The notes under the pieces: model-generated
The model's input: only the letters and a program-made list of their open reading frames with translations
Told to the model about the DNA's origin: nothing
Database searches by the model: none
In this document: one piece after another, positions 1 through 9,450 of the stretch
Layout of the letters: every line of letters starts with the position of its first letter
Numbering within the stretch: position 1 is the first letter of the stretch
NCBI GenBank assembly: GCA_016713825.1
Contig: JADJOJ010000006.1
Coordinates: 328,112 to 392,111, forward strand
Reading direction: 5' to 3'
Length of the DNA stretch: 64,000 bases
Source: Candidatus Leptofilum gracile
GTDB lineage: Bacteria; Chloroflexota; Anaerolineae; Promineifilales; Promineifilaceae
Translations under genes and position numbers: made by a program

Positions 1-1937
<1,937 letters not shown>

Positions 1938-1988
1938 CTCCCCGAGGAGTGAGCATCCTCAGATGCGAACGGTGCGAAGAATTTTATA

Positions 1989-2042
1989 CGAAGGAACAAA
2001 GAGACAAAGGGACAAAGCCTTAGGTTTCTTTGTTCCTTCCCC
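1989..2042. repeat. Inverted repeat downstream of surface protein gene
   Basis: GAAGGAACAAAG is followed by a direct reiteration (AGACAAAGGGACAAAG) and then by CTTTGTTCCTTC. The RNA can fold into a hairpin just after the gene and may act as a terminator. Related CAAAGGGGCAAAGGGG text occurs inside leuS near 11455-11475. Confidence 0.5.
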
Positions 2043-2102
2043 CCTTCGTTTCTTCGTCATAAATTTATCCTACATACCAAACCCTGAATCTTACGCATCC
2101 CC

Positions 2103-2131
2103 TTGAAAAATCCCCCTGTGCGACGTATGAT
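2103..2131 (+). promoter_or_regulatory. Sigma-70-type promoter for the aminotransferase gene
   Basis: TTGAAA at 2103-2108 and TATGAT at 2126-2131 are separated by 17 bases. They lie 40 bases upstream of the ATG at 2171, which is preceded by AGGAAGAG. Confidence 0.6.
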
Positions 2132-2170
2132 CGCCGCATTCTTGTTCCGCTAACACACAAAGGAAGAGCC

Positions 2171-3328
2171 ATGAAAACCTATCCCGTAAACGAAACCCAC
2201 CGTCTGCAAACCGGACAGTTAAACATGCCGCCGCGCCTGCTGCTGGGGCCGGGGCCATCAAACGCCCATCCGCGCGTGCTGCAAGCCATCAGCAACCAGC
2301 AGGTGGGGCATCTGGACCCCGCCTTCATCGGCGTGATGAACGACATTCAGGAGATGCTGCGCTACACCTGGCAGACCAGCAATCCGTTCACGCTGCCCGT
2401 CAGCGGCACCGGCAGCGCGGCGATGGAAGCGACGCTGGCCAACCTGGTGGAGCCGGGTGACGTGGTGCTGGTGGGCGTCATTGGCTACTTTGGCGAGCGG
2501 CTGGTGGATATGGCCGGGCGGTATGGGGCAGATGTGAGGCGGGTGGAACGGCCGTGGGGCGAAGTGCTCTCCCTCGACGACATCAGTCAGGCATTGGACG
2601 AACACAAACCGGCTATCCTGGCCCTGGTCCACGCCGAAACCTCCACCGGGGCGCTCCAGCCGATGGACGGCGTGGCCGAGCTGTGCCGCAAGCACAATTG
2701 CCTGTTCCTCATCGACACCGTCACCAGCCTGGCCACCAGCCCCATCTTTCTGGACGAGTGGGGCGTGGATGCCGCCTACAGCTGCTCGCAAAAAGGGCTG
2801 AGCTGCCCGCCCGGGGCGTCGCCGTTTAGCCTGAACGAACGCGCCCTGGCCAAACTGGACCGGCGGCAGGGCAAGGTGCCCAACTGGTACCTGGACATGA
2901 CCACGCTGGCCAACTATTGGGACGGCAAAACGCGCAGCTACCACCACACCGCGCCGATTAACAGCATGTACGCCCTGCGCGAAGGGCTGCGCCTCGTCGT
3001 GGAGGAAGGGCTGAACGAGCGCTGGGCGCGCCACCAGGCCAACGCCGAGCTGTTCTGGGATGGTCTGGAAGCGATGGGTCTGAGCTGCCACGTCAAAGAG
3101 CCAGCCAACCGCATCCCCGCCCTCACCACCGTGCGCGTCCCGGATGGCGTGGACGCCAAAGCCGTCGCCGGGCGGCTGCTGAACGAGTACAACATTGAAG
3201 TAGCCGGTGGTTTTGGCCAGCTGGCGGGCAAAGTGTGGCGCGTCGGCCTCATGGGCTTCAACAGCCGCCAGGAAAACGTCACCCTGCTCCTCGCCGCCTT
3301 GAAAGAGATTTTGGAGATTGGAGATTAG
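2171..3328 (+). CDS. PLP-dependent aminotransferase, alanine-glyoxylate / serine-pyruvate type
   Basis: This is a 385-residue class V aminotransferase, the normal length for the AGXT/SPT family, which moves amino groups between alanine or serine and glyoxylate or pyruvate. The N-terminal LGPGPSNAHPRVL, the SGTGSAAMEATLANL cofactor loop, the Asp of FLIDTVTSL and the lysine of CSQKGLSCPPG (Schiff-base position) are all present. The ATG follows AGGAAGAG at good spacing. The last codons (EILEIGD, then TAG) lie inside a GGAGATT-type repeat that continues past the stop, so the C-terminus may have been changed by the repeat. It stands alone with its own promoter. The substrate is not certain. Confidence 0.85.
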   Translation: MKTYPVNETHRLQTGQLNMPPRLLLGPGPSNAHPRVLQAISNQQVGHLDPAFIGVMNDIQEMLRYTWQTSNPFTLPVSGTGSAAMEATLANLVEPGDVVLVGVIGYFGERLVDMAGRYGADVRRVERPWGEVLSLDDISQALDEHKPAILALVHAETSTGALQPMDGVAELCRKHNCLFLIDTVTSLATSPIFLDEWGVDAAYSCSQKGLSCPPGASPFSLNERALAKLDRRQGKVPNWYLDMTTLANYWDGKTRSYHHTAPINSMYALREGLRLVVEEGLNERWARHQANAELFWDGLEAMGLSCHVKEPANRIPALTTVRVPDGVDAKAVAGRLLNEYNIEVAGGFGQLAGKVWRVGLMGFNSRQENVTLLLAALKEILEIGD

Positions 3329-3343
3329 AGACTGGAGATTTTG
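3307..3343. repeat. GGAGATT repeat overlapping the aminotransferase stop
   Basis: Units of (T)GGAGATT start in the last codons of the aminotransferase gene and run beyond the TAG. The same family forms a longer array at 56763-56830. Confidence 0.6.
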
Positions 3344-3552
3344 GTTACCTGATTTTGTTTTTGGGGCTTCTTTTCAAAAGGGCTCGGGGGGCCAGAGGCG
3401 TGCCAAGCCTAAAGTCTCCGAAGGGGGTCTTTTGTAGTGCCTGACCCTTTCCCTCGTTACTTTCTTTCGCCTCACGCGTCCGTTTTCCTTGTTCTTTTCA
3501 ACAGTATCAATAGGTTGCCAATCCCTGGGGAGGCTTTGATGTCTCCAATGGT

Positions 3553-3574
3553 GGGGGGGGGGGGGGGGGGGGGG
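3553..3574 (+). repeat. Run of 22 guanines
   Basis: Twenty-two consecutive G are followed by A and four more G, about 50 bases upstream of the FAD/Fe-S gene. It could be a slippage-prone switch, a G-quadruplex site, or an assembly artefact. The rest of the gap 3329-3624 holds no recognisable gene. Confidence 0.85.
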
Positions 3575-3624
3575 AGGGGCGCAGTTTATGGACCCTTAAG
3601 GCAATGCCTCACAGGAGAACGGCC

Positions 3625-6583
3625 GTGTCTGAAACACTCTTCGATTTCCTAAACGAACTAGACAAACGCACCACGGGCGCGCTGCGCACGGACGAGTACA
3701 GCCGCATCCTGTACAGCACCGACGCCTCGATTTACCAGGTGAAGCCGCACGGCGTCCTCCTGCCGCAAACGGTGGATGACGTGCAGGCGGCCGTAGAGCT
3801 GGCGGCCAAACATCGCGTGCCGCTGCTGCCGCGCACCGGGGGCAGCAGCCTGGCCGGGCAGGCGGTCAACCGCGCCCTGGTGATGGATTTCACCCGCCAC
3901 CTGGACCAAGTTTTGGAGGTCAATCAGGAGGAGATGTGGGTGCGGGTGCAGCCGGGCATCGTGCTGGATGCGCTAAACATTTATTTGCGAAAGTTTGGCC
4001 TGCAATTTGGCCCCGATCCGGCCAGCAGCAACCGGGCGGCGATGGGCGGCATCGTCTCCAACAACTCCACCGGCAGCCACTCGATCATGTACGGCATGAC
4101 GGCCGATCACGTTCTGGAGATGGAACTGCTGCTGGCGGACGGCACGCTGACCCGCTTTGGGCCGCTGGAATCGGCGGCCCTGTTGCAGCAGACGCAAAAA
4201 AGCGGCCTGGAAGGGGACATTTACCGCCAGATGCACGCCCTCACCCAGGATGCGGCCAACCAGGAGATCATCCGCAGCGGCACGCCGCGCCATTGGCGGC
4301 GCTGCGGCGGCTACAATTTGGACAGACTGGTACCGGTGAGCAACGGCCGTCCCACCTACCGCTGGCCCTACGACGAACGATTCAACCTGGCCAAAATGGT
4401 CTGCGGCGCGGAAGGCGGCCTGGGCGTCATCACCGAGCTGAAGCTGAACCTGGTGCCGATGCCCAAGAAGACTGCCCTGGCGATTGTCCATTTTCAACAG
4501 CTTGCCGGAGGCGTTAACGGCCGTTCCCCTCATGCTAGAAGTGGGTCCGTCCGCCGTGGAGCTGCTGGACAATTTGGGCCTGACCATGTGCCGCGACGTG
4601 CCGGAATATGCCCGGCTGCTATCTACCTTCGTCCAGGGCACGCCCAACTGCGTCCTCATCACCGAGTTTTACGGCGAGAGCGAGGCGGAGTTGGTGAGCA
4701 AGATCGATAATTTGGAGCGGCACATGAAGGGGCAGATGGTGAATTTTACGGCCGTTTCCCGCGCCCTCACCCCTGCCCAACAAACCGACGTCTGGACCGT
4801 GCGCAAGGTTGGCCTGGGGCTGATGATGAGCATCAAGGGCGACCACAAGCCGATTCCGTTTATTGAAGATGCGGCCGTTCCCGTCGAGCACCTGGCCGAG
4901 TACGTCACCAAAGTGGAGCGGTTCTGCAACGACCTCGGCACCGACGTCGCCTACTACGCCCACGCCAGCGCCGGTTGCATTCATATACGGCCGCTTATCA
5001 ACACCAAAAAAGCGACCGAAGTGGCCAAGCTGCCCGCCATCACCGAATTTTCCGTGGATTTGCTGCGCGGCTACGGCGGCTCCTTCTCCAGCGAACATGC
5101 CGACGGCCGCGCCAGAAGCTGGCTCAACGAAAAATTCTTCGGCCCCGATTTGTACCGCCTTTACCAGCAGGTGAAGCAAATATTTGATCCGCAAAACATC
5201 CTCAACCCCGGCACCGTCGTCAACGCCGGGCCGATGACCGAAAATCTACGCTTTGGTGAAAGCTACCAGGTGATTCCCCTCACCCCCCACCTCGACTTCA
5301 GCAGCGACCACGGCTTTGACCGGGCGGTGGAAATGTGCAACGGCGCGGGCATCTGCCGCAAGCGCACCACCGGCACCATGTGTCCCAGCTTTATGGCCAC
5401 CCGCGAGGAAGAACACGCCACGCGCGGCCGGGCCAATGCCCTGCGTGCCGCCATGAGCGGCACCCTGCCCAAGAGCGAGTTCACCAGCGAGCGCATGTAC
5501 CAGGTGATGGAACTGTGCGTCAGCTGCAAGGCGTGCAAGGCGGAATGCCCCTCCTCGGTGGACATGGCCAAAATCAAGACGGAGTTCCTGGCGCAGTACC
5601 ACGACGCCCACGGCGTGCCCCTGCGCGACAAGCTGTTCGCCAACATCACCCCGCTCAGCCGCCTGGGCGGCGGCGCATTCGCTCCGCTGGCCAACTGGAC
5701 GCTGGGCAATCGCCTGATTCGCCAGGGGATGGAGCGCATGCTGGGCATTTCGGCCAAGCGCAGCTTGCCCCAATTTGCCCGCCAGTCGTTCACCGATTGG
5801 TTCAAAAACCACACGCCGCCGGTTGTTGATGTAGAGACGTTGCATGCAACGTCTCTACATCAACAACCGGTGGTTTTGTTTAACGACACGTTTTCCACCT
5901 ATAACTACCCGCACATCGCCATCGCCGCTACGGAACTGCTGGAGCTGGCTGGATTTGAGGTCATTTTGCCGGGGGTGACGGATTGCGGACGGCCGTCTTT
6001 CTCCAAAGGCCTGGTCGATAAGGCCCGCACCATCGCCAAAACGGTGCTGGATCACCTCGCGCCGCTCGCTGAACAGGGGCTGCCCATCATCTTCCTGGAA
6101 CCCAGCGACCTCTCCGCCATCACCGATGATTACGACTCGCTGCTGCCCAATGACCCCCGCGTGGCGCTGGTGGCCGCCCACTGCCGCAGCTTTGAAGAGT
6201 TTGTGGCCGAACTGGCGGACAGCGGGAAGCTAAACCTAAACTTTACCGATGAGAAACGCCATCTAATTTTGCACGGCCACTGCCACCAAAAGGCGCTCAT
6301 CGGCACCAAACCAGCCCACCGCGCCCTGACCCTGCCGCCCAACTACACGCTGGAAGAGGTAGACAGCAGCTGCTGCGGCATGGCCGGTTCCTTCGGCTAC
6401 GAGGTGGAGCATTATGACATCTCGCTCAAAATGGCCGAACGCCGCCTGCTGCCCGCCATGCGCGCCGCCGCCCCGGAAACAATCCTGGTAGCCCCCGGCG
6501 TCAGCTGCCGCCAGCAAATCAAGCACGGCGCAGGGCGGCAGGTGCTGCACCCCGCCGAAGTTCTCCGCGCCGCCCTCAAATAA
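3625..6583 (+). CDS. FAD-binding plus 4Fe-4S oxidoreductase (D-2-hydroxyacid dehydrogenase type), one frameshift
   Basis: The gene encodes about 986 residues when a single frameshift is corrected, the usual size of YdiJ-like FAD/Fe-S fusion enzymes that oxidise D-2-hydroxyacids such as D-lactate or D-2-hydroxyglutarate. Frame one runs to a stop at 4710 and frame two opens at 4484. An extra T in TTTT at 4491-4494 explains the break. The N-terminal half has the PCMH FAD motif (LPRTGGSSLAGQAV) and the FAD-linked oxidase C domain. Next come cysteines CNGAGICRKR...CP and CVSCKACKAECP for two 4Fe-4S clusters. The C-terminus has two CCG-type domains (HGHCHQKAL, SSCCGMAGSFG). The GTG at 3625 is preferred over ATG 3604 because AGGAG lies 7 bases upstream. 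A 52-base palindrome is inserted in frame at 5819-5870. Confidence 0.8.
5819..5870. repeat. 52-base perfect palindrome inside the FAD/Fe-S gene
   Basis: The two halves are exact reverse complements around TGCA|TGCA. The core GTAGAGACGTTGCA/TGCAACGTCTCTAC is the same as the intergenic palindrome at 33581-33609. Here it is translated in frame as roughly VVDVETLHATSLHQQPVV, between the Fe-S region and the first CCG domain. Confidence 0.9.
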
Positions 6584-6593
6584 ATTGGGACAC

Positions 6594-6651
6594 GGATGAA
6601 CGCCGATGACGTGGATAAAAAATCAGCGTTTATCTGCGTTCATCGGCGTCC
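6594..6651. repeat. Imperfect inverted repeat between the FAD/Fe-S gene and mtaB
   Basis: GGATGAACGCCGATGA is partly complementary to TGCGTTCATCGGCGTCC across an A-rich loop. It may serve as the terminator for the upstream gene. Confidence 0.5.
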
Positions 6652-6700
6652 TATTTCTTTCAGTCTCGCACCACGTCCGGGCCTGCGTTAAAATGGGGGC

Positions 6701-8005
6701 ATGAAAGTTTTCCTGAACAGCATCGGCTGCCGCCTGAACCAAAGCGAAATCGAAACAATGGCCCGCCAACTTCTGGCCGCCGGGCATGAGATCGTGACCG
6801 AAGCCAATGAGGCCGACAAAGTCATCATCAACACCTGCGCCGTCACGGCCGAAGCTGCGCGTGATGCCCGCAACCAAACCCGCCGCATCCACCGCAGCAA
6901 CCCAGACACCGAAATTGTGCTCACCGGCTGCTACGCCACCATCGCTCCAGATGAACTGGCGCAAGTTGAGGGCGCGGGGCGCGTGGTGGTGAATCAGCAA
7001 AAAGCAGAGCTGGTTCAAATGCTAGACCCCAAAGCACGTATCGATCTGCCCTTGTTTGAGCAGGAGCCGGTGCTGCGGGAATTTTTTGCAGGTAGTTTGG
7101 GAGCCAACACCCGTGCTTTTATCAAGGTGCAAGATGGCTGCGACAACAAATGCACCTTTTGCGTGACGACGGTGGCGCGGGGCGCGGGGCAAAGCCGCCA
7201 TCTGGGTGACGTGGTGGCAGAGATTCAGGCATTGGCGGCGGCGGGCTACCAGGAAGCGGTGCTGACAGGTGTGCATTTGGGCAGCTACGGCCACGATTTT
7301 GGCAACGCGGCTGGCTTGCGCGATTTGGTGCAGGCGATTTTGCAGCATACCGACATTCCCCGGCTGCGCCTCTCGTCGCTGGAGCCGTGGGATTTAGCGC
7401 CCGGCTTTTTTACGCTGTGGCAAAATCCGCGCTTGCTGCCCCATTTGCACATGCCATTGCAATCGGGCAGCGACAAAATTCTCAAGCGGATGGCGCGGCG
7501 CACCAGCCGGGCCAGCTTTCGGGAGCTAACGGAGGCGGCTCGCAGCCACATCCCCGACCTTAATTTGAGCACCGACCTGATTGTGGGCTTTCCGGGTGAA
7601 ACGGAGGCGGATTTTGCCGACAGCCTGGAATTTGTGGAGGCGATTAATTTTTCTCGGCTGCATGTGTTTAGCTATAGTCCACGGCCGGGAACGGCCGCTT
7701 CCCAATTCCCTCACCAGCTCAACGGCAAACTCAAAAAAGAGCGCACCCGCCGCATGATTGAGCTGGGCCAGCGGCTAAGCCACGCTTTTCACCAACGGTT
7801 TGTGGGGCAAACGCTCAACGTGCTGTGGGAAAGCAACGTAGGGGCTGATAATGGCGGTTTGCGCTGGGTGGGCTACACAGACAACTACATGCGCGTGCAG
7901 GCCAACGGCCCCGCCGATCTGCATAATCGCATTACCTCCACAAAAATTGTTGAGGCCGCACCAGACAGCGTGGCCGGTTTTATTTGCGAACCCATTTTGG
8001 CTTAA
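6701..8005 (+). CDS. mtaB: tRNA t6A37 methylthiotransferase MtaB
   Basis: This is a 434-residue radical-SAM methylthiotransferase of the MiaB/MtaB group, which adds a methylthio group to threonylcarbamoyl-adenosine 37 in tRNAs. The N-terminal UPF0004 domain has its three cluster cysteines (GCRLNQ, NTCAVT, TGCYA). The radical-SAM cysteines are C147, C151 and C154 in CDNKCTFC. A C-terminal TRAM-like region follows. GCRLNQ and NTCAVTAEA fit MtaB better than MiaB. It converges on the channel gene with overlapping stops (TTAA at 8002-8005). Confidence 0.9.
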   Translation: MKVFLNSIGCRLNQSEIETMARQLLAAGHEIVTEANEADKVIINTCAVTAEAARDARNQTRRIHRSNPDTEIVLTGCYATIAPDELAQVEGAGRVVVNQQKAELVQMLDPKARIDLPLFEQEPVLREFFAGSLGANTRAFIKVQDGCDNKCTFCVTTVARGAGQSRHLGDVVAEIQALAAAGYQEAVLTGVHLGSYGHDFGNAAGLRDLVQAILQHTDIPRLRLSSLEPWDLAPGFFTLWQNPRLLPHLHMPLQSGSDKILKRMARRTSRASFRELTEAARSHIPDLNLSTDLIVGFPGETEADFADSLEFVEAINFSRLHVFSYSPRPGTAASQFPHQLNGKLKKERTRRMIELGQRLSHAFHQRFVGQTLNVLWESNVGADNGGLRWVGYTDNYMRVQANGPADLHNRITSTKIVEAAPDSVAGFICEPILA

Positions 8006-8805
8006 TCCCCCAGATGAATACCTGCTTCGTTGAGGCGTTCGTGTATCAGGGCCAGCAGGCGGGGGCGCATTTCTGCCCCCATAGCATATTTGGCTTTGGC
8101 CACCAGCGTCAGCTCCGTTTGCTGCCCAATCGTGCCAGATTCGCTGATGATTTGCCACGGTTCCAGCAAGTTGGGCAAAATCAGCACCGCTTCCTTGCCC
8201 AGCTCTTCCAAAAGTGGCAAGGCGCGGCTTAAATCATCGGCATCTAGCTTGATGGTGATGGTGGCGGGGGAAAAACGGCCGCGACTGAAATTGCGCACGA
8301 TGCGAATCTCGCCATTGGGCACCACAAACAGTTCGCCCGTGCGCGCTCGCAAGGTGGTGGTGCGCAAATTCACGGTTTCCACCACCCCTTCATTGCCCAG
8401 GATGTCGATCTTTTCGCCCACGTCGAAGGTATCTTCAAACAGAAAGCCGATGCCGGTGAGGTAGTCGCTAACCAACGGCCGGGCGCCCAAGCCAAAGGCG
8501 GCGGCAAACAAGCCCACCATCCAGACCAGCGTTTCACCACTCACAAAAAGACTGAGGCTGAGGAGAACGGCCGTTACCACCGCCAAAAACGTAATGGCAC
8601 TCGCCACCAAACTGGTAAGCGTCTTCTGCCTATCAGGTCGCAGGCCGCGCCGCTTGTTCGCCAGGCTGCCAAGGCGCAGCAGCCTTCCAGCCATTCGCCG
8701 GGACAGGCGATGCACCAGATACGCCAGGAAAAAATAGATAGCGATGCGCAGCAGAAAGCTCCACCACACGGTCGCACTCCAAATTAATATAAACTGTTCC
8801 CACAT
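8002..8805 (-). CDS. Small-conductance mechanosensitive channel, MscS family
   Basis: The 267-residue protein has three predicted membrane segments, the last being the Gly/Ala-rich pore helix (LFAAAFGLGARPLVSDYLTG). The beta domain that follows has FEDTFDVGEKIDI and VPNGEI, typical of MscS. It should open under membrane tension to release solutes during osmotic downshock. The ATG at 8805 is chosen because GGAGG lies 6 bases upstream; the longer TTG-started form would place that site inside the gene. Confidence 0.88.
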   Translation of the reverse strand: MWEQFILIWSATVWWSFLLRIAIYFFLAYLVHRLSRRMAGRLLRLGSLANKRRGLRPDRQKTLTSLVASAITFLAVVTAVLLSLSLFVSGETLVWMVGLFAAAFGLGARPLVSDYLTGIGFLFEDTFDVGEKIDILGNEGVVETVNLRTTTLRARTGELFVVPNGEIRIVRNFSRGRFSPATITIKLDADDLSRALPLLEELGKEAVLILPNLLEPWQIISESGTIGQQTELTLVAKAKYAMGAEMRPRLLALIHERLNEAGIHLGD

Positions 8806-8861
8806 ATAAGCCTCCAATCTCTGATTCTACCATCTTCTAGGGTACATCAGAAAAATGATGG

Positions 8862-8890
8862 TTGACGGATTGATACCCCTATGCTAACCT
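8862..8890 (+). promoter_or_regulatory. Candidate promoter of the leuS leader
   Basis: TTGACG at 8862-8867 is followed after 17 bases by TAACCT at 8885-8890. The -10 is weak. A start near 8897 would place the first leader peptide (ATG 8916) close to the 5' end of the transcript. Confidence 0.4.
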
Positions 8891-8915
8891 GTCGGCACCT
8901 AATTCAGGAATTTGT

Positions 8916-9011
8916 ATGATGATGAACCAATTGCTTCGCCAACGACTATTACAGAATTTGCAGTTACGCAACTGCGGTTCTTTGCCGTTGCCGGAGCAGC
9001 TTGTGAGATGA
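8916..9011 (+). CDS. Leucine-rich leader peptide 1 of the leuS attenuator
   Basis: A 31-codon ORF begins with three ATG codons and follows CAGGA at good spacing. Nine of 31 residues are leucine, encoded by TTG, CTT, CTA and TTA; the usual CTG is never used. It ends 30 bases before a strong terminator hairpin. A leader rich in the amino acid charged by the downstream synthetase is the hallmark of ribosome-mediated attenuation. The peptide probably has no function beyond being translated. Confidence 0.65.
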   Translation: MMMNQLLRQRLLQNLQLRNCGSLPLPEQLVR

Positions 9012-9041
9012 ATTAGAACGAAACCGTTTCTAGCATTTTTT

Positions 9042-9079
9042 AGCCACAGGTGCCTCGGCCCTGTGGCTTTTTTGTTTTT
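9042..9079 (+). terminator. Rho-independent terminator of leuS attenuator 1
   Basis: AGCCACAGG (9042-9050) pairs perfectly with CCTGTGGCT (9060-9068) and is followed by runs of six and five T. It lies between leader peptide 1 and leader peptide 2, about 370 bases before leuS. Confidence 0.85.
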
Positions 9080-9141
9080 AACCCGGAAGAAGGTTACACA
9101 GAGTTTCACAGAGAGATTTAGGATTAATTTGAATTCAGATC

Positions 9142-9168
9142 TGTCATTCCGGCGCAGGCGGGAATCTA
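9142..9168. repeat. dRS3-like inverted repeat
   Basis: ATTCC-GGCGCAGGC-GGGAAT resembles the short ATTCCC...GGGAAT repeats found in many bacterial genomes. It lies between the two attenuator modules. Confidence 0.5.
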
Positions 9169-9191
9169 TCCTTTTCTTTTGGAAAAATCTG

Positions 9192-9275
9192 ATGAAAAAC
9201 GAATTTGTCATGATCCCCAATTGGAACCTCTTATTGTTAAGCAGCCCGACAGCAGCGCCGGTTCTTACCGGTTAG
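9192..9275 (+). CDS. Leucine leader peptide 2 of the leuS attenuator
   Basis: A short ORF of 27 codons (a second ATG at 9210 gives 21) contains four consecutive leucine codons CTC TTA TTG TTA at 9228-9239. The 5' arm of the next terminator starts only 4 bases after the last of these codons. A ribosome stalled there for lack of Leu-tRNA would cover that arm and block termination. The ribosome-binding site is weak (GGAAAAATCTG), so the exact start is uncertain; the codon run and its spacing carry the call. Confidence 0.65.
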   Translation: MKNEFVMIPNWNLLLLSSPTAAPVLTG

Positions 9276-9316
9276 CAGGGCGTGCCTGAGCGCTTTGCTG
9301 CTGTCGGGCAGTTTTT
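9244..9316 (+). terminator. Terminator of leuS attenuator 2
   Basis: GCCCGACAGCAGC (9244-9256) pairs over 13 bases with GCTGCTGTCGGGC (9297-9309), followed by AGTTTTT. The loop holds a smaller hairpin (CCGGT-TCTT-ACCGG) that could form when the main stem is blocked. It overlaps the end of leader peptide 2. Confidence 0.8.
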
Positions 9317-9348
9317 GGGTGGCTCAGGAGGTTAACAAACGGACATTT

Positions 9349-9439
9349 GGTAATTGGTAATGAAGCAATTGGGTAATTAGCCTTTCCAATTCCTCAATTA
9401 CCCAATTACTCAATTACTCAATTACTCAATTACAAATTA
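9349..9439. repeat. AT-rich inverted and direct repeat before leuS
   Basis: Multiple (T)CAATTAC units are opposed by GGTAATTGG and GGGTAATTA. This lies just ahead of the leuS ribosome-binding site (AAGAGGA) and is one of several low-complexity intergenic repeat families in the window. Confidence 0.7.
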
Positions 9440-9450
9440 AGAGGACGAAC

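Noticed and set aside
3625..4710. Separate short FAD protein ending at 4710
   Set aside because: The text after about 4490 in this frame is nonsense, while the next frame continues the oxidase domain; a one-base frameshift explains both.
9340..9440. CRISPR array from CAATTAC repeats
   Set aside because: Units are only 7-10 bases and contiguous, without unique spacers; no cas genes are in the window.
8879..9450. T-box riboswitch upstream of leuS
   Set aside because: The conserved T-box sequence (AGGGTGGNACCGCG) and specifier hairpin are absent. Leader peptides explain the hairpins better.
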